In this document: positions 9,002-16,002 of the stretch, one piece after another
Position numbering within the stretch: position 1 is the stretch's first letter
Layout: the number at the start of each line of letters is the position of its first letter
Source: Singulisphaera sp. GP187
GTDB taxonomy: Bacteria > Planctomycetota > Planctomycetia > Gemmatales > Gemmataceae
Length of the DNA: 32,454 nucleotides
Direction of reading: 5' to 3'
Assembly: GCA_945868575.1 (NCBI GenBank)
Contig: CAMBMH010000028.1
Location: 1 to 32,454, forward strand
Notes under the pieces: model-generated
Database searches by the model: none
What the model was told of the DNA's origin: nothing
The model's input: the letters and a program-made list of their open reading frames with translations, nothing else
Made by a program: the position numbers and the translations under genes

Positions 9002-9048
9002 TTTTTTTCGTTAACCCCTCCAACTCCCCTTTGCCAAGGGGAGCGAAA
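9002..9048. repeat. 47-bp direct repeat, copy 2, with internal hairpin
   Basis: Exact second copy of 8884-8930, offset by 118 bp, including the 7-T start and the hairpin (at 9025-9044). Flanking bases differ, although both are preceded by a similar GAG/GGGCCA-type context. The pair could arise by local duplication or by two insertions of one element. Confidence 0.85.
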
Positions 9049-9217
9049 AACTAGCGAACAGCAGCGGTTGCTGGTTGGCTAGTTTGCTTTGTCATCCCAG
9101 TATTTCTGCGTGAGGAATCTTTCCGAAAGGAAAATGATTTCCAGACAACGGCGGGGAATACCGCTCGAAGGTGAAATATACGGCGAGATGCCGCTTCCAC
9201 GATAATCCCGAAGAGAC

Positions 9218-10495
9218 CTATTTCCCCAGGATGCGGTCCCAGCGGGCTTTTTGCCAGGCAACTTTTTCCGCGCTGGTCATTTTGGAGAAGTCCGGAGTCG
9301 CCTCGGGAACAATGTGCTTGGCAACACCCGAAAGCGTTTCGGGCTTGGGCGCGGATTTGGCCACGGCCGAAGCGACAGGCTTGGAGCTCGCCGCAACCAG
9401 AGTGGGCTTGGCGGGGGATTTGCCGGGGACATTTCCGGGCACGGTGACCATGGCCGGACCACCGCCATAGTTCATGATTCCCGTCGTGATCTCCATGTCT
9501 TCGCGCAAGGAGCGTTGCGGCTTGATGTTCAACTTGTCGAGGACGCCGTGGTAAGCCTTCACGGCCTCTTCCGCTGTGATTTCCCCATCGGCAATCAGCC
9601 TCAGGAAACGGATAAAAGCGAGTTGGTTTTCCGCATTGTTGATCTTGCGGCCAAAGAGCGCAACCCGGGCCCCATACTTTTTCGACTCGGACAACAACTT
9701 GAAAGCATCGTAGGTGGTTCCGGCCGATCCCCCGAGGATTCCCACCACAAGGTGGGGATCATAACGGACCAGCTCTTCCATGGCGCGGGCGCCATGATAG
9801 ACGATCTTGAGAAACACAGGGCGGCCCCGCGAGGTCACACCGCCCAGAGCCCGCACGATACAGTCGTTGACAAAGCCACCCAATTGGGCGGGATCCACCA
9901 TGCCAGCGACATTGGGATCAAACACTTCCAGGAAGTGGCGGAAACCCTTGATTTCGGCCTCGATGCGAAACTGCTTGTACTCTTCGAGAGCGATGCGGTC
10001 CCGTTCGGAATCGTTGGCAAATGTGATGCTGTAGAGGCCCAGGTCCGGACCCAAATGCTTGACGCCCGGTTCACACTCGGCTTTGCCACACATGATGTGG
10101 TCGAGGGTGGCCGTGCGGAAAGGGAGCGAAGGTTGACCGGGGTAGCGTGAACCACGGACAATGTGGATATCGGTTGTATCGTTGGCGCGAGCGGCCGGGG
10201 TGACCTTGCTATTTTCGAAAAGGCGCTTTTCCATGCATAGGACTTCGGCGGTGGAGGCCGACATCAGCATGATGTCCACCAGACCCTGGTGGACGATTTC
10301 GGTGATCTGCTCGCGGAACTCGGCGAGGGTCTTGTGTTTCATCTCCCCATCAGGCCATCGCTCGGGAGAGCGGCCGGGAGCCCCGATGGAAAGCGCCATG
10401 TCCGCATCCTTGGCATCGGCAAGGATGTAGTCGTTGCCTCCATGGGGGTTGGCATGAATACGCGCAAGGCGCTCTTCGAGGGTTTTGATTGCCAT
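9218..10495 (-). CDS. TIM-barrel class I aldolase-like protein with C-terminal encapsulation-type tail
   Basis: A 425-residue protein and the last gene of the microcompartment operon. Residues ~60-325 read as a (beta/alpha)8 barrel of the DeoC/FbaB/LacD aldolase type: FLEVFDP (~188-194), FLKIVYHG with a candidate Schiff-base lysine (Lys230), LVVGILGGSAGTTYDAF (249-265, phosphate-binding-like) and GARVALFGRKI (275-285). After ~350 comes a Pro/Ala/Lys/Val-rich linker, then a final helix (FSKMTSAEKVAWQKARWDRI, ~403-422), the arrangement of known compartment-targeting peptides. It may be a second aldolase acting on DHAP or a deoxy sugar phosphate. The reaction is not known to me and the lysine is only a proposal. 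The ATG at 10495 has GGGGAAC just upstream. Confidence 0.7.
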   Translation of the reverse strand: MAIKTLEERLARIHANPHGGNDYILADAKDADMALSIGAPGRSPERWPDGEMKHKTLAEFREQITEIVHQGLVDIMLMSASTAEVLCMEKRLFENSKVTPAARANDTTDIHIVRGSRYPGQPSLPFRTATLDHIMCGKAECEPGVKHLGPDLGLYSITFANDSERDRIALEEYKQFRIEAEIKGFRHFLEVFDPNVAGMVDPAQLGGFVNDCIVRALGGVTSRGRPVFLKIVYHGARAMEELVRYDPHLVVGILGGSAGTTYDAFKLLSESKKYGARVALFGRKINNAENQLAFIRFLRLIADGEITAEEAVKAYHGVLDKLNIKPQRSLREDMEITTGIMNYGGGPAMVTVPGNVPGKSPAKPTLVAASSKPVASAVAKSAPKPETLSGVAKHIVPEATPDFSKMTSAEKVAWQKARWDRILGK

Positions 10496-10571
10496 AATGT
10501 TCCCCGCCTGGGTGTGTTAGCTTTTGAAAATTGACCTTTGGAGACCCATGGTTTCCACAAAGATCAGAAAA

Positions 10572-10826
10572 TCATTCGTCGTCGGGATTTTCGAAATCGG
10601 CGCCAAGTTTTTGTTTGTGGCGCTGCTCGACAAAGAATTCAGCCGCTTTGCTGGCCAATTTGAAGCTTTTCTCGCGAAACTCCGCCTCGCCATCCTTGCC
10701 GGGGGTTTCGTACTCGACGATGTAGGAATCCTCGTCGAGACGACACACCGCCAAACCGTGTCCAAGGCGAATCTCGTATCCGGCGACCAGCCCCAGCACT
10801 GTTGCCAGGGTTTCAGCTTCACTCAT
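10572..10826 (-). CDS. Uncharacterised 84-aa protein of the microcompartment operon
   Basis: A small acidic protein I do not recognise. It starts with a helix (SEAETLATVLGLVAGY), continues with short beta-strand-like segments (YEIRLGHGLAVCRLDEDSYIVEYETPG) and ends with a charged helix and an acidic tail (ADFENPDDE). There is no signal peptide, membrane segment or metal motif. The start is well supported: ATG at 10826 with GGGGAGG about 8 nt upstream. It sits 52 bp after the dehydrogenase gene and 76 bp before the TIM-barrel gene, all on the minus strand, so it is part of the same transcript. The size and fold pattern would suit a chaperone, shell-cargo adaptor or enzyme accessory subunit, but this is a guess from position only. 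Confidence 0.7.
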   Translation of the reverse strand: MSEAETLATVLGLVAGYEIRLGHGLAVCRLDEDSYIVEYETPGKDGEAEFREKSFKLASKAAEFFVEQRHKQKLGADFENPDDE

Positions 10827-10878
10827 GACCCAAGCCTCCCCGTTAAGGATCTATTTCCACATTTCTTATCCGAAAATT

Positions 10879-12003
10879 TTAGGCTCCGCGATTCCAGGAT
10901 GCGCGATTGACGGCAGTACGAACCTGAACCGGAGGATGGCCGATTGGCTTGGCGTCACTTGCAGGCCCAATAGCAGCCATCGAAGCAGCCACCGGAGCAG
11001 GCGCAGCAACTGGGGCCGAAGACGCAGCAGCAGGAGCTGGGGCGGCAGGAGCTGCGGCGGCGGGTCCCTTTGCGAGACGGGCTTCGACCTGGTCGATAAT
11101 TCCGCGAAGAACCCGAGCCGAATTTTGCAGTCCGATTTTTTCCTTGGAAGTCAAAGACAATTCGTATTGTTTGCGGGCACCACCCGTGCCGACTTCGGTG
11201 GGCACCGAGATACACACATCGCGCAAATCGTAGAGCCCCTGTTGAAGGGTGCTTACTGGGAGAATCTTGCGGCTGTCGAGAAGGATCGATTCGACGACTT
11301 CGCGGATCGAAACGCCCACGGCAAAGCCGGATCCACCCTTGAGGGAGATCATTTTGGCGCCGGCGGTTTTGGTTTCCTCAAAGGTTTCCGCCGCGGCTTG
11401 CGCGTTCCAGCCTGGCCATTGATCAAGGGAAAGCCCCCCGACTGTGGCGGATGACCAGATAGGAACCATCGAGTCGCCATGCTCGCCCAAAAGGAGCGCC
11501 TTCACCTGGGTGGTGGGGACCTGGAGACGGCGGGCGATATGGGAACAGAAACGGGCGGTGTCGAGCTGGGTGCCCAGACCGATCACCCGGCGCCAGTCGA
11601 GGCCCGAGCGCTTGACCGCGAGATGGGTCAGCACATCAACCGGATTGCTGACCACGACAAGGTGGGAGTCAGGACGAAGCCCGGCCTTTTTGGCATCTGC
11701 CAAAAGAGCCAGGAAAAGATCCACATTGCGATTGATGAGGTCAAGGCGCGATTCATCGGGTTTGCGACGGAGCCCCGCGGTGATCACCACCACATCGCTA
11801 TCGGCCACGCCGGACATGTCCTCGGCGACAATCCGCTGATCGGCGATGAGGGACGCCCCCTGGAGGAGGTCGAGGGCAACGCCCTCCGCGACCTGCTTAT
11901 TGGCATCGATGATGGAGATATGGCTCGCAACTTTTCCCATTTGAAGGGCAAAAGCCGCCATGCTGCCTACCAGGCCGCCGCCTCCGATTACGCTCACCTT
12001 CAT
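10879..12003 (-). CDS. Lactate/malate-type NAD dehydrogenase with Ala/Pro-rich C-terminal tail
   Basis: A 374-residue NAD-dependent 2-hydroxyacid dehydrogenase of the LDH/MDH family. It shows the Rossmann start VIGGGGLVGS (5-14), SNPVDVLTHLA (~119-129), the catalytic pair Asp148/Arg151 in LDTARF, and the catalytic His175 in GEHGDS. The active-site loop reads LRRKPDESR; its Arg80 aligns with position 102, where Arg marks malate and Gln marks lactate specificity. The catalytic domain ends near 312 and is followed by ~45 residues of Ala/Pro/Ser and a short basic tail. In PVM compartments this enzyme is proposed to recycle NADH, possibly by reducing lactaldehyde to propanediol. The ATG at 12003 (GGAGAG upstream) falls 3 bp after the preceding gene. 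Confidence 0.88.
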   Translation of the reverse strand: MKVSVIGGGGLVGSMAAFALQMGKVASHISIIDANKQVAEGVALDLLQGASLIADQRIVAEDMSGVADSDVVVITAGLRRKPDESRLDLINRNVDLFLALLADAKKAGLRPDSHLVVVSNPVDVLTHLAVKRSGLDWRRVIGLGTQLDTARFCSHIARRLQVPTTQVKALLLGEHGDSMVPIWSSATVGGLSLDQWPGWNAQAAAETFEETKTAGAKMISLKGGSGFAVGVSIREVVESILLDSRKILPVSTLQQGLYDLRDVCISVPTEVGTGGARKQYELSLTSKEKIGLQNSARVLRGIIDQVEARLAKGPAAAAPAAPAPAAASSAPVAAPAPVAASMAAIGPASDAKPIGHPPVQVRTAVNRASWNRGA

Positions 12004-12005
12004 GA

Positions 12006-12287
12006 TTAGCTCTCCACCTTGTTTTGTTCTTCGCGTTTCAACTGTTCCCGTTTACGAACCATCCAGGTGCGGTAAATTGCAATACGGACGATCACCGTCA
12101 CCATGGAAAGGACCCACCAGGCAATGATGACTCCCTTGAAAGCAATGCTGTAAGGCTCCCAGTCCCCCTGATAAGTCGCAAGTACAACCAATACGATCAG
12201 GGAAATTGCCGCGCTGAGAAAAATCCCCAGCAAGATCCAAGTGGTTAAAAATCCAGTCTTGTCCTTGCTCCAATTGATCCGAAACAT
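12006..12287 (-). CDS. Small two-helix membrane protein of the microcompartment operon
   Basis: A 93-residue protein with two predicted transmembrane helices (about residues 13-37, LTTWILLGIFLSAAISLIVL, and 52-75, FKGVIIAWWVLSMVTVIVRI) and a strongly charged cytoplasmic tail (RKREQLKREEQNK). The start at 12287 is preferred over the upstream ATG at 12329 because GGGAGGG lies 8 nt before it. It has no family I can name. It ends 2 bp before the dehydrogenase start, so the two are translationally close. A membrane protein in a compartment operon could anchor the shell or move a small solute such as propanediol or lactate, but nothing in the sequence shows this. Confidence 0.75.
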   Translation of the reverse strand: MFRINWSKDKTGFLTTWILLGIFLSAAISLIVLVVLATYQGDWEPYSIAFKGVIIAWWVLSMVTVIVRIAIYRTWMVRKREQLKREEQNKVES

Positions 12288-12467
12288 CTGAGTTCCCTCC
12301 CGGGGAATTGGGCCTCGGGGCTTAACCACGAGACCAGGAAACCTTGGGCACCCTCATTTTATTCCTGGGTACAACGGTTCCCGTTCAAATCAGGGCCCAT
12401 GTGGCAATTCCAGAAGAATCGGAAGCACCACCGGTTTTTTGGCCTTAAAAAGTGGGCTGAACTTCTA

Positions 12468-12491
12468 GCGGCTTTGTGCCACCTCAGCCGC
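12468..12491 (-). terminator. Hairpin after the class II aldolase gene, possible partial terminator
   Basis: A 6-bp GC-rich stem (GCGGCT at 12468-12473, AGCCGC at 12486-12491, 12-nt loop) lies 25 bases past the aldolase stop codon. It is not followed directly by a T-run on the minus strand, though a TTTTT occurs ~16 nt on. The gap to the next gene (12288-12515) is the largest inside the operon, so a break or attenuation of the transcript here is plausible. Confidence 0.3.
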
Positions 12492-12515
12492 ACCTTATAT
12501 CAACCGGACTTCCTG

Positions 12516-13433
12516 TTAACCGCCCATCGCGCCTAGCACCTGGTTGGTAATGGTTTGAACCAGTTTTTCAAAGTCCGCTTCCGACCGCGGCTGTTGAACA
12601 CCTTGGGGAACCCGGGTAACACCGCCACAGGTAGACACCTGGCTGGAAGTTTTGCATTGGCATTCACCCACACCGGCGGGTTCGTTTTCGCGACGAAACG
12701 CGAACGGGCGGGGAACGAATTGGGAGTATTCGTTGTCGAAGGAGCTTTCGCCACACATGGGCGCGCCTGAATTGTGGAAGCGAACATCGTCATAGCCAAG
12801 GCGTTTTTTCAGGTCGAGGAGTTCCTTGGTCTGCTGGTCGCTGAAGTAATTCACACGGCCAAGTTGGCGGGAAAGAATCAGGATGCGGCAATAAGCATCG
12901 ATGATTTCGGTGTTGAAATAAGCGTTTTCCAGGTCTGGCCCAAAAGTGATGGTGCCGTGGTTGGCAAGAAGGATGGTGTTGCAATCCTTGACATAGGGGC
13001 GGATTGTGTCGGCGAACTTTTGGCCACCGGGGGTCTCATAGACCGCGATCGGCACTTCCCCCAGAAACACTTCCACCTCGGGAAGTACGCATTTGGGGAT
13101 TGGCTCATGCGCCACAGCAAAAGCGGTCGCATGCGGTGGATGGCAGTGGACGACCGCATTGATGTCGGGCCGCTCGCTGTAAACCGACAGGTGCAACAGG
13201 ACCTCGGAGGAGCGTTTGCGCTTGCCTGCGATCTGAACGCCCTGGTTGTCGATCTTGCAGATATCATCAGGAGTCATGAACCCCTTGGATACCATGGTCG
13301 GGGTGCAGAGGAGTTCACGCTCGTTTAGGCGGACGGTGATGTTTCCATCGTTGGCCGCGGCGAATTGCCTGTCGTAGAGCCTGCGACCGATTTCGCAGAT
13401 GAATTCCTTAAGGTCTTGTTCGTTCGCGCTCAT
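12516..13433 (-). CDS. Class II (zinc) aldolase, L-fuculose/L-rhamnulose-1-phosphate type, with encapsulation peptide
   Basis: A 305-residue enzyme cleaving a 6-deoxyketose 1-phosphate into L-lactaldehyde and dihydroxyacetone phosphate. Zinc ligands His96 and His98 (VVHCHPPH) and His159 (LLANHGT) are present, as is the catalytic acidic residue Glu77 in RSSEVLLHLS. The catalytic domain ends near 215. A linker (~222-283) with four cysteines (227, 258, 260, 269) follows, then a terminal amphipathic helix (EADFEKLVQTITNQVLGAM, 285-303) typical of compartment-targeting peptides. The start at 13433 is fixed by an ATGA overlap with the preceding BMC-P stop and a GGAGG site, not by the upstream in-frame start at 13475. 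This is the signature enzyme that generates the toxic aldehyde inside the shell. Confidence 0.93.
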   Translation of the reverse strand: MSANEQDLKEFICEIGRRLYDRQFAAANDGNITVRLNERELLCTPTMVSKGFMTPDDICKIDNQGVQIAGKRKRSSEVLLHLSVYSERPDINAVVHCHPPHATAFAVAHEPIPKCVLPEVEVFLGEVPIAVYETPGGQKFADTIRPYVKDCNTILLANHGTITFGPDLENAYFNTEIIDAYCRILILSRQLGRVNYFSDQQTKELLDLKKRLGYDDVRFHNSGAPMCGESSFDNEYSQFVPRPFAFRRENEPAGVGECQCKTSSQVSTCGGVTRVPQGVQQPRSEADFEKLVQTITNQVLGAMGG

Positions 13434-13735
13434 TTTCTGTCCTCCAAGACAACCTTGTCCAAAAGAAGCCCGCAATAGGCATCCACCGGCTTTTTGCCGG
13501 GATGAAAGGGCGCAGCCGCCTCGCCCCCCTCGCTGAAAGCGATCATCTGTCCGATGCCCGCGCCCAGCTCGTCATACACCACCAGGTCCTCACCATCGCC
13601 TACGGGCTCCCCCTCGGCGACAGAAGTCTTCAAAGCGGCAAGGCTCATGGGCTGGACGATGATCCAACGGACTCCCGTGAGTGACGGATGCACCCGCTTG
13701 AGAGACACGCTGCCGATCACCGCACCCAATCTCAC
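13430..13735 (-). CDS. BMC-P shell pentamer protein (EutN/CcmL family), third copy
   Basis: A 101-residue vertex protein. The family pattern is clear: an opening strand LGAVIGSVSLKRVHP, the central VRWIIVQPMSL, then EDLVVYDELGAGIGQMIAFSEG and the closing VDAYCGLLLDKVVL. Pentamers of this fold cap the twelve vertices of the icosahedral shell. It begins at a GTG with AAGGAGG 7 nt upstream, overlaps the RpiB-like gene by four bases (GTGA) and overlaps the aldolase start by four (ATGA). It has a longer middle section (EGEPVGDGEDLVV) than the second copy. It is one of three non-identical BMC-P genes in the operon, which points to vertex specialisation. Confidence 0.95.
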   Translation of the reverse strand: MRLGAVIGSVSLKRVHPSLTGVRWIIVQPMSLAALKTSVAEGEPVGDGEDLVVYDELGAGIGQMIAFSEGGEAAAPFHPGKKPVDAYCGLLLDKVVLEDRK

Positions 13736-14205
13736 TTTGCCGCCTCCTTCAAATGTCTTTGGCCCACAACTTCAGGCCCTTTGTTTACCAACTCCCTATG
13801 TGCCTCCCAGAGGTCGGCCCCATAGCGAATGATTTCGTAAAGCGTCGCGCTATGGCACTCGGCCACCAAAACCTGGGGGCAGAGGGTTTGCAAGGCCCGG
13901 TTCATTCCATCGACGCGGTGCACATGGGCCGCGCGAACTCCTTCGAGTCGGTTAAACCCGGCCGATTCCCATTCAGGATGATCGGTAAGCCGAAGCATGC
14001 ACCATGCCAACCCCGCCGAAACAAGCTCGGCAGCGACGGAAATTACCGCCGCAGGTTCCGCACAGATTTCCTCGACCGGGATGCCCCGCCTTCTCCAAGA
14101 AAGACGGGCAGCCTCAAGGATCTCACGGGGTCCCAGGTCGCCATGAAGTGCCAAAACCAGTGGAAATTGCCAGTTTTCGGCATGGACTGTGTCGGAATCG
14201 GGCAT
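13732..14205 (-). CDS. RpiB/LacAB-like protein, degenerate sugar-phosphate isomerase fold
   Basis: A 157-residue protein between two BMC-P genes. Its C-terminal part recalls RpiB/LacA/LacB isomerases: GLAWCMLRLTDH aligns with the ILICGTGIG region and keeps a cysteine, GVRAAHVHRVDGMNRAL aligns with the VRAALCHD helix, and LVAECHSATLYEIIR aligns with the closing segment. The glycine-rich phosphate loop and the usual N-terminal GSDHAG are missing, so classical isomerase activity is doubtful. The ATG at 14205 (GGGAGG 6 nt upstream) overlaps the preceding stop by one base (TGATG); a GTG at 14208 is an alternative. Stop/start overlaps on both sides show tight coupling to shell proteins. A role in binding a phosphosugar is inferred. 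Confidence 0.65.
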   Translation of the reverse strand: MPDSDTVHAENWQFPLVLALHGDLGPREILEAARLSWRRRGIPVEEICAEPAAVISVAAELVSAGLAWCMLRLTDHPEWESAGFNRLEGVRAAHVHRVDGMNRALQTLCPQVLVAECHSATLYEIIRYGADLWEAHRELVNKGPEVVGQRHLKEAAK

Positions 14206-14471
14206 CACGCCCCTCCCACATCACAAATTCCCATAACCATCCACCGGACGGGTGAGCTTTTGTCGCCCACCATTTTCCTGGCCCCCACGCCGTCACTTGA
14301 GAGGATAACCCGGTCCCCCCTGGATGCGCCAAGCTGGTCAATCACCAGGAGAGGTTCACCCTCATCGGCACCGCGAATATCCAGCGGTTGAACAACGAGA
14401 AGGCGAACGCCGGTGAAGCTTTTGTGCTTGACCGTGGAGATCGCCATCCCTTCCACCCGCCCGATTTGCAC
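14205..14471 (-). CDS. BMC-P shell pentamer protein (EutN/CcmL family), second copy
   Basis: An 88-residue vertex protein of standard family length. It shows IGRVEGMAISTVKHKSF, the conserved GVRLLVVQPLD, LLVIDQLGASRGDRVILSSDG and a closing RWMVMGICDVG. It starts at a GTG (14471) with GGAGG 7 nt upstream and ends in a TGA that overlaps the RpiB-like start. It follows the PduP stop by 58 bp. Sequence identity with the other two BMC-P proteins is limited to the fold core, so these are old paralogues and not a recent duplication. Confidence 0.95.
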   Translation of the reverse strand: MQIGRVEGMAISTVKHKSFTGVRLLVVQPLDIRGADEGEPLLVIDQLGASRGDRVILSSDGVGARKMVGDKSSPVRWMVMGICDVGGA

Positions 14472-14529
14472 CAGCCAACCTCCAAAATTATCTCGTCCAG
14501 GTCAAAAACTCCCGGTGAATCACCAGGAA

Positions 14530-15963
14530 CTAGAGAACCCGCATTGCCTTTACCGTGGTCGAGCGCCTTTGGCGCGTGAAGGTCAGCGGAGTGGTGACGC
14601 CTTCGCCGGTGGGTGTGGCAATGGAGAAACTCAGATACCCTTCCCCGCCCGAACCAAGTCCGGCCGTGCTGGGGCCGTTCTGGATATAGAGCGTGGTGTC
14701 CATCTCGCGACCCATCCGGGTGATCGTGTCGATGTTGCGGCTATGAATCACTGCCGTGTGGCGGTAGCCATGTTCGTACTTCTTGGCCAAAGCGATCGCT
14801 TCATCCACATCCCTCGCGCGAACGAAGGGAACGAAGGGCATCATCTGCTCGTGGTCTACAAAAGGGTTGTCAACACCGGTTTCGGCGAAAAGAAGTTCGG
14901 TCTTTTCAGGGACCGAGAATCCGGCGGCCCGGGCAAGAAAGATCGGGTCCTTGCCAATCAAGTCCTTGTTGAGAACAACTTTGCCACCTTCGCCTGGCTG
15001 GAAAGCCACCCGGGTAAGGGCATCCGTTTGGGCCCGGTCAAGACGAACGGCCCCCGCGTTGGTCATCTCTGTCATAAGTTCTTCAAAGATGGAACCGACC
15101 GCAAAAACCTCTTTTTCCCCTATACAAAGGAGGTTATTGTCGTAGGCTGCCCCTGCGATTATAGAGATGGCCGCGTTTTTCAGGTCGGCGGTTTCATCCA
15201 CCACAACAGGAGGATTACCCGGTCCGGCGACGATGGCGCGCTTGGGGCTGCGGAGTGCCGCGCGGGCAACAGCAGGACCACCGGTCACACAGATCAGCTT
15301 CACTTCGCGGTGATCGAAAAGCTGCTGGGCGGTTTCGAGGGTTGGTGTCTCGACAATTGTTAGAAGATTGTCAATCCCGATCACTTCGCGAATGGCGCGG
15401 TTGAAAAGGCGAACGCCCTTGTTGGCGATTTTGGCGCCCGATGGGTGGGCATTAAAAACCACCGCGTTACCCGAAGCCAACATGTTGATGGCATTGCAGG
15501 CAAGCGTGGGAAGAGAGTGGGTTACGGGAGTGATGGCGCCAATCACACCAAAAGGAGCATATTCCTGAAGGGTGATGCCGTTGCCACCGGAGAATGCATC
15601 GGTCTTGAGAAACTCGGTGCCAGGAATCCGGTCGGCAACAATCCGCAGTTTTTCCACCTTGTGAACCAGCCGGCCAATTTTGGTCTCGTCAAATTCCTCC
15701 CGGCCTAGAGCTTCGGCCTGGTCGGTGCAGATGCGACGAATTCGGGCAATGGCGAGGGCGCGGTCCTCGACGCCACGACGGGCAAATTCCTTTTGGGCGG
15801 CTGCGGCGGCATTTGCAGCCTGATCGATGGTGGAGAAAACGCCGTCGCCAGAGGCGGACGAGGCTTGTGCAAGGTTGGGTAGCGCGGCGCCGGGGCCCCG
15901 AAGTTCTGTCAAGACCTGTTGGATCACTCCACGGATCACATCGTCGCTAAATTTGGCCGTCAT
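14530..15963 (-). CDS. pduP: CoA-acylating aldehyde dehydrogenase, PduP type
   Basis: A 477-residue enzyme converting an aldehyde, here expected to be lactaldehyde, with NAD and CoA to the acyl-CoA. The catalytic Cys280 sits in DNNLLCIGEKE. CVTGGPAVARAAL and AGPGNPPVVVDETAD are nucleotide and active-site blocks, and PSTAGLGSGGEG is near the C-terminus. Residues 1-22 form an amphipathic helix (FSDDVIRGVIQQVLTEL) followed by a flexible Ala/Ser/Gly linker, the known N-terminal encapsulation peptide layout of PduP. The ATG at 15963 has only a weak ribosome site (GTGAGATA). It follows the first BMC-P gene by 39 bp. Confidence 0.96.
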   Translation of the reverse strand: MTAKFSDDVIRGVIQQVLTELRGPGAALPNLAQASSASGDGVFSTIDQAANAAAAAQKEFARRGVEDRALAIARIRRICTDQAEALGREEFDETKIGRLVHKVEKLRIVADRIPGTEFLKTDAFSGGNGITLQEYAPFGVIGAITPVTHSLPTLACNAINMLASGNAVVFNAHPSGAKIANKGVRLFNRAIREVIGIDNLLTIVETPTLETAQQLFDHREVKLICVTGGPAVARAALRSPKRAIVAGPGNPPVVVDETADLKNAAISIIAGAAYDNNLLCIGEKEVFAVGSIFEELMTEMTNAGAVRLDRAQTDALTRVAFQPGEGGKVVLNKDLIGKDPIFLARAAGFSVPEKTELLFAETGVDNPFVDHEQMMPFVPFVRARDVDEAIALAKKYEHGYRHTAVIHSRNIDTITRMGREMDTTLYIQNGPSTAGLGSGGEGYLSFSIATPTGEGVTTPLTFTRQRRSTTVKAMRVL

Positions 15964-16002
15964 GGTTTGTTATCTCACTTGAGGTTCTGGTTATATTTCG
16001 GT

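Larger units (their letters stand above)
8650..9217. other. Repeat-bearing non-coding region between the BMC operon and metG
   Basis: A 568-bp stretch with no supportable gene; two minus-strand ORFs of 60-79 codons here lack ribosome sites and recognisable sequence. It holds an exact 47-bp direct repeat (8884-8930 and 9002-9048) and a low-complexity CAAAG-rich segment (8790-8828). The end of the microcompartment transcript and the metG promoter must both lie here. A 4-bp hairpin (CGGC/GCCG) close to 9180-9195 is too weak to call a terminator. Confidence 0.6.

Noticed and set aside
8884..9048. The direct repeats as a CRISPR array
   Set aside because: Only two copies, one 71-bp spacer-like interval, no cas genes, and the hairpin/T-run structure fits a dispersed element better.
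9251..10150. A 299-codon plus-strand frame opposite the TIM-barrel gene
   Set aside because: Fully antisense to a gene with clear aldolase-fold motifs and a ribosome site; repeated Gly/His/Asp composition is typical of a shadow frame.
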